Assembly (NCBI GenBank): GCA_021186555.1
Contig: JAJKFL010000007.1
Location: 25,363,177 to 25,427,176, forward strand
DNA from: Reticulitermes speratus
Lineage: Eukaryota > Arthropoda > Insecta > Blattodea > Rhinotermitidae
Direction of reading: 5' to 3'
Length of the DNA stretch: 64,000 bases
The notes below the pieces were generated by a model. The model searched no databases. It was not told the DNA's origin and saw nothing but the letters and a program-made list of their open reading frames with translations. Position numbers and translations under genes: made by a program. Shown here piece after piece: positions 23,331 through 34,639 of this stretch (position 1 is the stretch's first letter; every line of letters begins with the position of its first letter).

Positions 23331-23791
23331 ACGCCGCACAAGACTGGATGATTATGCTACATCAGCATATGACATGATAATTCCGCGTCTATTCACAGCA
23401 CAGTCCTCTGCTTTGACCAAGTGACTAGAAATGGCTTTACTAAGTCACATACGAATAGCCTTACAGATCCCACGAACAACCCATAAGCCGCTCTTACACG
23501 GAATTTCCTTGCCAGAGGTTTCGTGTCAAAGTATCGTGCTGACGATTACTGAAACCAGGGCCAGGTTAAAGCCATCAATTCATACGGCTGCATGGCCAAA
23601 GGGCCGGTTGTATTTCACAGTCATACATATTTTGCACGTACATCCTCACATTTCTGTATCTGCGTTGTTACTTCAGGACTACGCGTAAGCAGGACCATCC
23701 AGATCTTCTTGAACTGGGCCCAGAATTACCTAAAACGGCCCCTGACTAAAAGAGAAGCCAGATAAGACGAGAAATAAAAACAAACAATAAA
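23331..23791. other. No recognisable feature
   Basis: Ordinary mixed sequence; the 85-aa frame at 23431-23688 has no recognisable motif. Confidence 0.4.
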
Positions 23792-24033
23792 AGGTAAACT
23801 TGGTTTTGTCCACTCCATGAAGAGGTATGGACGAGTGAAGCATACTAAAATCGGCAACAGATAGAGGTCAGCTTTAAGCCCCGACCGCTTCGACCCCCCA
23901 GGAAAGATCTCCAGGTACGCATTACACAGAAGGTTGGGTGGGCCCCACAGCCAGTGCCCCTGCTGGGAATCGAATGATTACCCAGTCATCCAGCCCGTAG
24001 CCTAGTCACTATACAGAATACAGTATCCGGCTC
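23792..24033 (-). repeat. SINE A, diverged copy
   Basis: Keeps aaggtaaacttggttttgtc, ccccgaccgcttcgaccccc, gttgggtgggccccacagcc and ccagcccgtagcctagtcac. It abuts dispersed repeat H. Confidence 0.8.
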
Positions 24034-24042
24034 AGACATAAA

Positions 24043-24579
24043 CAAGACAGGCAATGTACGTATAACGCAACATTGAGGCGCGTTCGCGTAACCATTGTAG
24101 CCGTGGAAAAGCAACATGTATTACATATTCTGAGTGTGTGTCTGTAGCCTTAGTTATCCAGCATGCAAAGCGCATGCGCCGTATTATATTGTCATCTGTG
24201 GCCTGTCTGGCTGTACCATATTTTTGCACATTATCTAAAAAACGGCACGATTTTCGGGAAAAAGCTTATTGAAAATAAAACGTGTGTTTTGATTTTCTCT
24301 ACAGCTTTCTTCTGAAACATTTCTCATTCTATGAAGAATTAAGCGAAATATCATAAATGTTATTAGGTCTTCATGTGAAGTACCCGTTATTCTTGCCAGA
24401 TTTTTAGGAAAACTTGAATCTTCTCGACAGATTTTCGAAAAGTACACATATACAAAATTTTATGAAAATCCTCCCAGTGGGAACCGAGTTATTCCATGCG
24501 GACGGACAGACGGACGGATAGACAAGTCATTACGAAGCTGATAGTCGCTTTTCGCAATTTTGCGAACGCGCCTAAAACG
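24043..24579. repeat. Dispersed repeat H, copy 2
   Basis: Same start (aacaagacaggcaatgtac) and same gacggacagacggacgg end region as copy 1 at 2404-2938. Confidence 0.8.
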
Positions 24580-25500
24580 TAAAGAATACGAACAGAAAGA
24601 GAGAACGTGAGGAAAGAAAGGACAGAATAAAAGAAACAGCGGACGTAACAGTTTCCGTTTTATGAAGACATTTTAATGCGAAGCACAGCAGACCACACGG
24701 ATCTAATTACGGGTTTTAAAACGGAAGAGGCTCGTGATTTGTGGAACAAAATTGTGTTACAAGAAACCAGGAGTGAAGTTTTAAATACGGCGCCTGCATG
24801 TATTTGGCCTAGAAAGCACAAATAATTTAGATACCGTGTAAATACCTCACTGTAATTACGCATTTATTTTTAAAAATTAACTTATTGGCAAAAGAACACT
24901 ACAGAATATTCTTTTGTTTCCTAAAATTACCACAGTGGGAGAAGGTTCGGTTTCAGAGTTTAAAATAATTATTATCTCGTGTACTGTGTACGTATCAAAT
25001 GTATGGTTATGTCCTATGAACGCTGCACAACATGACACCACCCAACTAACGCACCATTTAAAAATAACACGAACGGTTAAATGAGGGTGCGGTGTGGCGG
25101 GCTGCTGCGACTGTACACAGCTTAGCGAGGGTGGCCAACCGCCCGTGCCCCGGGACGTGATCTTCAATGCAAAAATGTGATTCAGTTTTTAACTGTAATG
25201 CATTTGTGTCTATATCCTTCTGCCCCATCCCCCATTTGTTTGTTTTTTTATCTAAACGATTTAAATCTCGCGAAAGATAGTCACAAGCGAAAGGGCGTAA
25301 CCTATAGGCGTAATATGCATGGCTTGTTCAATCCCTTTTCGAGAGGACTGGTGTTAGCATTTAAATAGGGGAGAGGAAGGGGGGTTTAAACGCTTTACAG
25401 CTCTGAGAATGACTCTAAGCCTCTTCCCGTCCAGTAAGCATCACAACATGGGGTACTGGGAGCAACGACAAAACAGCCACCTGTACTAAGGCTTCCCAGT
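24580..25500. other. No gene recognised
   Basis: AT-rich, with a gaaagaaagg tract near 24590-24640. The 96-aa minus frame at 24877-25167 has no motif. Confidence 0.4.
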
Positions 25501-25501
25501 A

Positions 25502-25715
25502 ATAAAGTTGTCCCTGTCCATGCCGTGAAGGCATATGGGGGAAATGGAGATACAGCGCCACTCATTCTTAACCTCGGCACTAAAAGGGGTAAGTGCTCAG
25601 CATCACGTCCCTACTGTTTAACCCCAGGGCCCAGAGGTAGTGTCACTGGTGCCCACTGACTCATTAAATAGGAGACTTGGTGGACCACAGAGCAGGTATG
25701 GATTTCCACAACAAC
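25502..25715 (-). repeat. SINE A, head lost
   Basis: taaagttgtccctgtccatg, cttaacctcggcactaaaag and aggagacttggtggaccaca identify the body. The tRNA-like head is missing where palindromic element b begins. Confidence 0.75.
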
Positions 25716-25726
25716 CAAAACCTGTT

Positions 25727-26103
25727 TCACTGTTTATAAAACACCGACGAAATGCACTTCACTTTACCACTTTTTCATTTCACTAGACCCCTACATATGT
25801 TTCGGTTTATGCAAAAACTTGGTGCGTCTATATACGTTTTTCAAACAACTCTGATTTTAAACTGATTTTATAAGTGAATGGCAATTGAACACTAAGATAT
25901 TGCATAACAATAAGGACAGAAATACCAATGGATGTAAATATATGTAGTTTTGAAAACCCCCTGATGATGGTTTTTGCATAAACCGAAACATGTGTAGAGG
26001 TCTAATGAAATAAAAAAAAGTGGTAAAGTGAAGTGCATTTCGTCGGTGTTTTATAAACAGTGAATTGTGACATATGCACGGTGAGACTAATATAAAAAAA
26101 ATA
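25727..26103. mobile_element. Palindromic hammerhead element b
   Basis: Inverted arms of about 100 bp (gttttataaaacaccgacg-type ends). An intact core lies in the right arm and a decayed one in the left. It ends atatgcacggtgagacta plus an A-rich tail. Exact 11-bp duplication caaaacctgtt at 25716-25726 and 26104-26114. Confidence 0.88.
25957..26000 (+). ncRNA. Hammerhead-like core of element b
   Basis: CCCC, CTGATGA (25961-25967), T, stem II ggtttttgcataaacc, GAAAC, stem III aca(tg)tgt, A at 25996, then GAGG pairing with CCCC at three of four positions. The left arm keeps gaaacatatgtagggg (minus) but has lost CTGANGA. Confidence 0.6.
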
Positions 26104-26114
26104 CAAAACCTGTT

Positions 26115-26620
26115 CGTTTCTCAGCTGTATGTTCAGTACATAAATAGTACAGTATGAAAGTGTGTATTTTAATACATACTTCAAAATTACCCTACCGTAT
26201 AGACATTGGTATGTTCTGGCTTACCTACTAAAGTATTCTAGCACGTTACGTTTCTTTAAAGCACAGAGTTTACTGTACGTACAAGTTGCTTGAACAATGG
26301 AAACAAACTGTCTATTCTTCCCACAGAATATACACGTGTGTGTATTACACGACTGTCAAAAGTAACAACCATCATTTCCCTACATGGCATCGCCTTTTCA
26401 CTGGGGGGAGGGTATTTAAATTTTAGAGCATGCTTTATGAATGACGTAAATATTATTTGAACAGAAAAACATAAAACAATGAATTAAATGGCATTTTATG
26501 GGAAATAAAATAAAGATTATGCAGCATTTCCTAAAAATGCAGTAAATTTCCTTGTTGCCTAAATATATAAAATGAATTTCTAAGGGTGCAGTACGCGAGT
26601 ACTGTAAAATCCTTGTAATA
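26115..26620. other. No recognisable feature
   Basis: AT-rich sequence without repeats shared in the window. Confidence 0.4.
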
Positions 26621-26622
26621 CG

Positions 26623-26930
26623 TGAAAGGTAAAGCAATGCCATTACAGGCCTGGTCAGACCCTTAGGGTTCCAGGAGGTTGAGGCTCCCAGATTTCTAAA
26701 CAAACGGCACATGAAGGTGTTAAGGTTGTCAGCCCTACGCACCGGCCGCCTTTACCCCCCCCCCCCCAAGGAAATACTCCTGGTACTCATTTCTGTTAGA
26801 GGCTGAACGACCCCAGGACCATAGTGCGACCGAAAGGATTATGTCAATGAAAAATTCCAATGACACCATCGGGAATCGAACCCGCGACCTTCCGGCTTGT
26901 AGAACAGTTGCCTCAACCAACTGCGCCACG
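26623..26930 (-). repeat. SINE B, near full length
   Basis: Minus-strand head ggcgcagttggttgaggc with B box gggttcgattcccg; body ctctaacagaaatgagtacc; 3' end at aaaggtaaagcaatgccatt. A 13-C run lies inside at 26755-26768. Confidence 0.9.
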
Positions 26931-26936
26931 GTATGC

Positions 26937-26969
26937 CCCCTTTCATGACGTTATAACCGAGTTCGACTG
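26937..26969. mobile_element. TA-flanked MITE C, terminal fragment
   Basis: ttcatgacgttataaccgag plus ttcgactg and TA is the right terminus of MITE C. The left part is absent, and SINE B abuts it. Confidence 0.7.
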
Positions 26970-27500
26970 TACATGTTTTGCACTACCCGTGTTTCTCCAT
27001 CATCCGTGAAACCCACCTCCCCACAACTACCCCGTATAATCAAAGAGCAGGCCGTACATACAGACAGAGTGATGTCAAATCTCCCGCGCGGTCTAACAGG
27101 TGGTCGCTTTCAAACGTTCAAACGTTCCGAACGCATTTCGTGGTTTCCTCATCCAGTCACACCGTCCCTTCAAAAGTAACTTCACTTATTTAATAACCAT
27201 AATAAGTCTAGCAATGCAGGATAAAGATCGCAAAAATTACCGAAATGGAGTTTGGTCCAGTTACTGTTTATTGCACCTTACTCACTTCGTGTCTCCCTAA
27301 GCAATCCTGACTGAAGTATGTTCACACTTTCTATTTTCCGTGTGAGAACATAGACCCAACCTTTCAATTTCCTCATACACAACCGAAATGGAATCCTCTT
27401 TGGCCCTGAACGTCGACAATTCATACTTGATTAGAATCCACTCCGAACAGTCGGTGGAAAGAATCCAAGAAAAAATTCCGGTACAGTTTTCTACACGTTG

Positions 27501-27678
27501 AATACGTGTTAACCAGCAAGATACTCCGTTAATGCGCTGCAGTCTACAAGTCCCTAACGGAATACGTGTTAACAGCAAGATACTCCGTTAATGCGCTGCG
27601 GTCTACAAGTCCCTAACGGAATACGTGTTAACAGCAAGATACTCCGTTAATGCGCTGCAGTCTACAAGTCCCTAACGG
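27501..27678. repeat. 59-bp tandem triplication
   Basis: Three copies of a 59-60 base unit starting aatacgtgttaacagcaag and ending caagtccctaacgg. Nearly identical, so recent. Confidence 0.95.
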
Positions 27679-28140
27679 AATAAACTCACCGCATCTTCGA
27701 AACGTTTGTGCTCCTAATTGAATCATGTGACGCTACAAGCCACACACACGTGTACAGCCAGTTGCTTGCACGTCACGGCGTAACAGTGACCATACAACGT
27801 CTTTGATTGGATTTGCCACAGAACGGACGTCTACGATAAAATATGGAAATTGCAAACAAATGGACGCGGCCCTCACAATGCAGGACCGCTTCTCAGTGGT
27901 TAACAAAATCGAGAAACGAAGAATTGTAAACTGGAATTGGCTGACAGTGAGTTGGGTAGCTGTCAGCACATTACAACGGACAGACTGAACGGCACGGCCC
28001 TCGTCGGCAAGCTGGTAGTGTCACATTACAGTAATACCGCTACAGTGAAGACAACCAGCAAGACATGAAACGTATAATGGAGAGTTAGCGCACGGGCATG
28101 TATCCAGCAGAGAACTACTCAATGCATTTTAACTAACTAA

Positions 28141-28381
28141 CTGACTGACTGTAAGACGTGGGTTTGCGGTCGTTCGCTTGCTGGGATTGTGGGTTCGAAT
28201 GCCGCCGGGGGCATGAAAGTCTGTCCCTTGTGAGTGTTGTGTGTTGTCAGGTAAAGGTCTCTGCGTCGGGCTGATCACTCGTCCAGAGGAGTCCTACCGA
28301 GTGTGGTGTGTCTGAGTGTGATCCTGAAGCCTCGATACTGAGGAAGCCCTGGCCCACTGGGGGCTGTTGCGCCATGGAAAA
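28141..28381 (+). repeat. SINE D inserted at a LINE tail
   Basis: Head truncated (gtaagacgtgggtttgcgg), B box gggttcgaatgcc, body gaggagtcctaccgagtgtg, A tail. aactaacta is found at 28131-28139 and 28382-28390, so the insertion used the ACTA/ACTG repeats at the LINE 3' end. Confidence 0.85.
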
Positions 28382-28790
28382 AACTAACTAAATAACTTCA
28401 TGGAGCAGAGTCCTTCCTGAGAAGCTAATATTTCTCCCAGTTTGTCAACATATTACCCACATTTTATGCAACTCAAACATTCATTACCCTGTTCACAACA
28501 TCCTGACACATTCCTATCCTGAGCCAGATCAATCCAGTCCACGCCTCCTTCCTACTTCTTGAAGATTCATTTCAATATTACCCTCCCATCTATGCCTAAG
28601 TCTTCCAAGCGCTCTCTCTCCCTCAGCTTTCCCCCCAAAACCCAGCATGCACCTCTCCTCTCCCGCACACGTGCCTCATGTCCCGTCCATCTCATTCTTC
28701 TTGATCTGCCCATCCGAAAATATTTGGTGAGGAGTAGGATAATGAAGCTCCTCATTATGCAAAATGAGGAAACCTTAAAAAAGAAAACAG
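28382..28790 (-). pseudogene. LINE 3' terminal relic (minus)
   Basis: Minus translation at 28755-28570 gives RSRRMRWTGHEARVRERRGA and later LEDLGIDGRVILK, the C-terminal region of the same LINE lineage as 56875-57197. The 3' tail (cttcatggagcagagtcctt in reverse) follows. No intact domain. Confidence 0.85.
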
Positions 28791-29506
28791 TATTTAATTT
28801 GGTAATATTAGAGCGGTACAGGAACTTGCACCATCCTTAGTAGCTACATTTCATTTTATTTATTTGTTGTAAGGAAGACACATAAGTGTTGGACATGCAT
28901 GTGTCTACAGTGACTGCACTGTACCGTACACCCCCCTAATGCAGTACTGTAGAAGGAATCAGGTGACGACGCCTCTATCCTAGCAACACAGAATAATTAT
29001 TATATAAGTAGGAGGTATAGAGATACAGCGCCACGTCATGTGGCGTAGCTTTGTTGTGCCCAGGCCAGATTGTATTTACACCATCATTATTGAGTTAACG
29101 GAGTAATTTTCGGCTTTCATGCTATCTTCTGCTTTTCACATTTCTCCCTCCCCCCTCTCTCTCTCCCCTCCCTCTCATTCTCTGTTCCATCTTGTTGCAA
29201 TAAAACCAGGAGCAAGGAAAATAGTCCCCTGCCGAAGCAGCGTCGGATAATTAGGTTAGGCGACGGGCGGTGGGACGCGCCTCGACGTTCACAGCGCACG
29301 ACAGAAAAGGAGGCGATTTCTACTAAGGCTACGACACCGCGCAGCTCTCCAGTCTCCAGCAGTCTCACTTAACCACATGCAAGCCCAAAGCTGCATTTGT
29401 AATCATGTCTATAAACGTAAATACTAAACTGTCCTTCATTTACTCCTGATTACACAGTAATTCAGAATACCTTCCTTTACAATCGTCTTTAAACAGTAGG
29501 CCTACA
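28791..29506. other. Mixed sequence with a C/T-rich tract
   Basis: 29140-29190 is pyrimidine-rich (ctccctcccccctctctctc). No gene recognised. Confidence 0.45.
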
Positions 29507-32010
29507 TCTGAAACACCTTGTTTTGCAACAGTCTTAGAACAGTGTTTCTGAAACACCTTGTTTTGCAACAGTCTTAGAACAGTGTTTCTGAAACACCTTG
29601 TTTTGCAACAGTTTTAGAACAGTGTTTCTTAAACACCTTCTTTTGCAATGGTCTTAGAACAGTGTTTCTGAAACACCTTGTTTTGCAACAGTCTTAGAAC
29701 AGTGTTTCTGAAACACCTTGTTTTGCAACAGTCTTAGAACAGTGTTTCTGAAACACCTTGTTTTGCAAGTCTTAGACGTTTCTGAAACCTGTTTGCACAT
29801 CTTAGAACATGTTTCTGAAACCTTGTTTTGCAACAGTCTTAGAACAGTGTTTCTGAAACACCTTGTTTTGTAACAGTCTTAGAACAGTGTTTCTGAAACA
29901 CCTTGTTTTGCAATGGTCTTAGAACAGTGTTTCTGAAACACCTTGTTTTGCAACAGTCTTAGAACAGTGTTTCTGAAACACCTTGTTTTTCAACAGTTTT
30001 AGAACAGTGTTTCTTAAACACCTTCTTTTGCAATGGTCTTAGAACAGTGTTTCTGAAACACCTTGTTTTGCAACAGTCTTAGAACAGTGTTTCTTAAACA
30101 CCTTGTTTTGCAATGGCCCTAGAACAGTGTTTCTGAAACACCTTGTTTTGCAACAGTCTTAGAACAGTGTTTCTGAAACACCTTGTTTTGCAATGGTCTT
30201 TAACCGGTACTTCTGAAACACCTTGTTTTGCAACAGTCTTAGAACATGTTTTCTGAAACACCTTGTTTTGTAACAGTCTTAGAACAGTGTTTCTGAAACA
30301 CCTTGTTTTGCAATGGTCTTAGAACAGTGTTTCTGAAACACCTTGTTTTTCAACAGTTTTAGAACAGTGTTTCTTAAACACCTTCTTTTGCAATGGTCTT
30401 AGAACAGTGTTTCTGAAACACCTTGTTTTGCAACAGTCTTAGAACAGTGTTTCTGAAACACCTTGTTTTGCAACAGTCTTAGAACAGTGTTGCTGAAACA
30501 CCTTGTTTTTCAACAGTTTTAGAACAGTGTTTCTTAAACACCTTCTTTTGCAATGGTCTTAGAACAGTGTTTCTGAAACACCTTGTTTTGCAACAGTCTT
30601 AGAACAGCGTTTCTTAAACACCTTGTTTTGTAATGGCCCTAGAACAGTGTTTCTGAAACACCTTGTTTTGCAACAGTCTTAGAACAGTGTTTCTGAAACA
30701 CCTTGTTTTGCAATGGTCTTTAACCGGTACTTCTGAAACACCTTGTTTTGCAACAGTCTTAGAACATGTTTTCTGAAACACCTTGTTTTGTAACAGTCTT
30801 AGAACAGTGTTTCTGAAACACCTTGTTTTGCAATGGTCTTAGAACAGTGTTTCTTAAACACCTTGTTTTGCAATGGCCCTAGAACAGTGTTTCTGAAACA
30901 CCTTGTTTTGCAAACTGTCTTAGAACAGTGTTTCTGAAACACCTTGTTTTGCAATGGTCTTTAAACCCGGGTACTTTCTGAAACACCTTGTTTTGCAACA
31001 GTCTTAGAACATGTTTTCTGAAACACCTTGTTTTGTAACAGTCTTAGAACAGTGTTTCTGAAACACCTTGTTTTGCAATGGTCTTAGAACAGTGTTTCTG
31101 AAACACCTTGTTTTGCAACAGTCTTAGAAACAATGTTTCTGAAACACCTTGTTTTGCAACAGTCTTAGAACAGTGTTTCTGAAACACCTTGTTTTGCAAC
31201 AGTTTAAAACAGTGTTTCTGAAACACCTTGTTTTGCAACAGTCTTAGAACAGTGTTGCTGAAACACCTTGTTTTTCAACAGTTTTAGAACAGTGTTTCTT
31301 AAACACCTTCTTTTGCAATGGTCTTAGAACAGTGTTTCTGAAACACCTTGTTTTGCAACAGTCTTAGAACAGCGTTTCTTAAACACCTTGTTTTGTAATG
31401 GCCCTAGAACAGTGTTTCTGAAACACCTTGTTTTGCAACAGTCTTAGAACAGTGTTTCTGAAACACCTTGTTTTGCAATGGTCTTTAACCGGTACTTCTG
31501 AAACACCTTGTTTTGCAATGGTCTTTAACCGGTACTTCTGAAACACCTTGTTTTGCAACAGTCTTAGAACATGTTTTCTGAAACACCTTGTTTTGTAACA
31601 GTCTTAGAACAGTGTTTCTGAAACACCTTGTTTTGCAATGGTCTTAGAACAGTGTTTCTTAAACACCTTGTTTTGCAATGGCCCTAGAACAGTGTTTCTG
31701 AAACACCTTGTTTTGCAACAGTCTTAGAACAGTGTTTCTGAAACACCTTGTTTTGCAATGGTCTTTAACCGTACTTCTGAAACACCTTGTTTTGCAACAG
31801 TCTTAGAACATGTTTTCTGAAACACCTTGTTTTGTAACAGTCTTAGAACAGTGTTTCTGAAACACCTTGTTTTGCAATGGTCTTAGAACAGTGTTTCTGA
31901 AACACCTTGTTTTGCAACAGTCTTAGAACAGTGTTTCTGAAACACCTTGTTTTGCAATAGTCTTTAACCGCTACTTCTGAAACACCCTCTGTTCTGCAAT
32001 CGTGTCTTAA
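29507..32010. repeat. 40-bp satellite with 520-bp higher-order structure
   Basis: About 62 tandem copies of a 40-base unit containing tctgaaacaccttgttttgc and aacagtcttagaacagtgtt. Variant units (caatggccct, taaccggtac, taacagtctt) recur in fixed order: caatggccct-type units at 30111 and 30631, taaccggtac at 30201 and 30721, each 520 bases (13 units) apart. Edge units are more diverged. Confidence 0.95.
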
Positions 32011-32171
32011 AGTAATTCTGGTGACTGTTTACGAAGTAGGAGGGTCGATAAGAAAATAATTTTACACTGAGGGTTATTTACTTTCAAATCTAATAAACAC
32101 AGTTACGCTGTAAGTGTCCTATTCCACTACGTTTGCACGAATTACCGCCCAAAACTGAGACATTTACCATC

Positions 32172-32375
32172 ATGTGACGAGGTTTTCTATTCCACGTTGG
32201 TATCAGTCAGTGTCCTGTGTTAGCCATCGTACCACAACTGTTTCCACCTCGCGATCATCTTTCAATTTGTGGCAGCCAAATTTTGCTTCAGTGCTGCAAA
32301 CAGTTGATAATCGCTTGGCGTCTAGTTCCCCCGATATAATCACAGTCGGCGCAGGTTCTTTACTTACGAAATTAC
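32172..32375. repeat. Dispersed repeat I, copy 1
   Basis: Shares ttggtatcagtcagtgtcct, cgatcatctttcaatttgtg and cgatataatcacagtcggcg with 35925-36106, and more weakly with 59565-59705. Class unknown. Confidence 0.65.
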
Positions 32376-32564
32376 CGGCCATGTAACTCAATTTCTGACG
32401 CACCCTTGTAATACACTGGTTACAATTAACTAAGCAAAAACGCTTTAAACGGGCATATTACGTAACAGAAAAACACTTTCAACATTTCAATACAAATACA
32501 ATTAAGAAAACGCTGAGTGTCAAATGGGTATTTTCTCCAACAAACATAAAACCAAACAAACAAC

Positions 32565-32745
32565 CTTCATGAGGTAGAGTCCTGTCAAACAAATTGTTCA
32601 TCAGATAGTCAAAAAAAAAAAATCCCCATTTTATGGAACCCGAAATTTCATTAGTTTTTTAGAGCAGCCCGCCACTTGTCCCTGTTCTGAAGCAGATTTG
32701 ATCCACTCCACGCCCTCCCATCGTTATTTCTCAACATAATTGCAC
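32565..32745 (-). pseudogene. LINE 3' tail relic (minus)
   Basis: Reverse complement of the LINE tail: atgaggtagagtcctgtc, ttttatggaacccgaaattt, cccgccacttgtccctgttc, tttgatccactccacgcc. Confidence 0.65.
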
Positions 32746-32978
32746 ATTCTATAAATCAAAGCCAATGCGTTACGCAAAATCATAAATAACAGACTTCAGA
32801 AGGCCGTATACTCCACGCTGGAGTACCTCTCTCCACTCTTGTCCACTAGAAGTCATCACAGAGGCAGTAGCCCTAGAGGCGATCCTCACACAGGTACGAA
32901 CCTGAGTGTAATGGTATTCGTGTTTTGCTTGATATCTCGAAGACCTGGGAACATGAACACGCAGCTTTATAGTATTAA

Positions 32979-34140
32979 ACCCTCTGAAGATTGTACAAAA
33001 ATTAAATCAATGTCTGTACAAACACAACTACATTCTATTTATTATATAGAACTACATGTTTAGACCTATCTCAGGTCATCCTCGGGTTCACAATCGGTAT
33101 TTAAAACATCCTACTGAGGAACAAATATACATTACGTAATTCCATAAAAACTCACTTAAAATTATTAAATGTTATTAAAATTGTTAAGGTCTTAAACTGG
33201 GGCAATATGTGTGGATAGTGGTTCTACCGCAACTGTTACAAATACTGTTTACATATTTCAGTTCCTTTGTCATTCAAAAGATGTACAGCATGATCTCCAG
33301 TCCGAGTATCTCTATGTGGAGTAATTGCAAAGTTAATTATGTGACAACTATGACAACTCTGCAATGACAAAGGAACTAAAATATGTAAACAAGCATTTGT
33401 GACAGTTGTGGTAGAACCACTATCCACACATATTGCCCCAGTTTAATAATGTATATTTCTTCCTCAATATGTTTTAAAGACCAACTGTGAATCCGAGGAT
33501 GACCTGAGATAGGTCTAAACATGCAGTTATACATAATAAATAGAATTTAGTTGTGTTTGTACAGATATTAATCCAATATTTGTATTATACACAACGGGAT
33601 GACACGTTAAAATCCTCCGAAGATTGTTAAAAATTAAGTATTTTTCCATCCAATGCTCCAGATTTCCAAGAGAGCATTACTTTTTTGGAAGGTTCCCAGG
33701 CTTCGCGCGTTTGTCCTTCTGGTAACAGCAACCCGAAGATGAGTATGCAGCACCGGTGGAATGATAATGACATGGAAAAACCGAAGTACTGGGGGAAAAA
33801 CCTGTCCCAGTTACACTTTGTCCATCACAAACCTGACATGGACTGACCTGAGATCGCATCTGGACCTCAGCGGCGAGAAACCGGCGGCTAACTGCTTGAG
33901 CAATGGTATGGCCCTGAAGTAATTAACCTACATTATATGTAAACATTCGGTTCGTACCTCACAGAGAACACAGCTCCCATTAGAAAGGCCAATCGGTGAA
34001 TGCTATAGAGGAAAATAATGGTTGCTCATTGTAAGAATCATACAAAACACATGTACAATTTGGGTAAAACTCAAATGTTTCAGTGTCAAACACGGTGCTA
34101 CGTACAGTAAGAAACCACTGGGCTCTAAAGCCTCTGTCGA
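32979..34140. mobile_element. piggyBac-like MITE F carrying SINE E2 and a foldback element
   Basis: TTAA at 32975-32978 precedes accctctgaagattgtac. A foldback element follows (about 33010-33608), then a second copy of the same target sequence (33609-33640), SINE E2 (33655-33915, minus) and the rest of MITE F (ttcggttcgtacctcacag). Three layers of insertion. Confidence 0.6.
33010..33608. mobile_element. Foldback element with altered hammerhead core
   Basis: Long inverted arms (gtacaaacacaactacattc against its reverse complement near 33540-33560) over about 200 bp. Both arms carry ccgaggatgacctgagatag then gtctaaacatg, aligned to CTGANGA..GAAAC but with core changes. Flanked by an imperfect ~31-bp repeat (32976-33008, 33609-33640). 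Confidence 0.65.
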
Positions 34141-34639
34141 TCTGTCATCGCGCTGACCGCCCCCAAAAGCTTGCAGCATGCAGCACAGGCTGACGGATGA
34201 CCAAACACCTCACATCATAATGTTACTTAATTAAGTATTCATAAATTAACTCCCCTCAGTGAGCTACAGCCTTCATTTAGGAACATAAACTCGCTCCCCC
34301 CCCCCCCCCCAACCGAAGCTCTCACATCATGTAGCGAGAGTAAGCAACTTCCGGTCATCCTTTCAACTTCATCCCCCCCCCCCACCCCAATACACAGAGT
34401 ACAGTCAGTGTCTCAGCACTACAGTCTTGCTCCTCACAGGCTCCAGTACGCACAACTATACTGCGGCTACGGTAAGAAGTCCCACGCAGGGTGCGGACGA
34501 CAGCGCAATGTTCCGCGGTGTTACACAGCCCGAATAACTTACCAGTACCGGTCATCACGTGGTTTATTAATGTTGCTTGAAGTTGCAACGACATGCAGAC
34601 AGATGTGCTTAGTGCGAGTGAGGGAAAAGAGGTCTCTAT
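34141..34639. other. No gene; two poly-C runs
   Basis: C runs of about 12 and 9 at 34296 and 34374. The 160-aa minus frame at 34355-34837 spans the second run and the LINE relic and is not supported. Confidence 0.45.

Noticed and set aside
22856..23341. 161-residue proline/threonine-rich minus frame
   Set aside because: Opposite strand of the GGN trinucleotide array joined to SINE D; no real protein motif.
29507..32010. CRISPR-like repeat array
   Set aside because: Units are contiguous with no unique spacers and there are no cas genes; this is a satellite. The same applies to the other tandem arrays.
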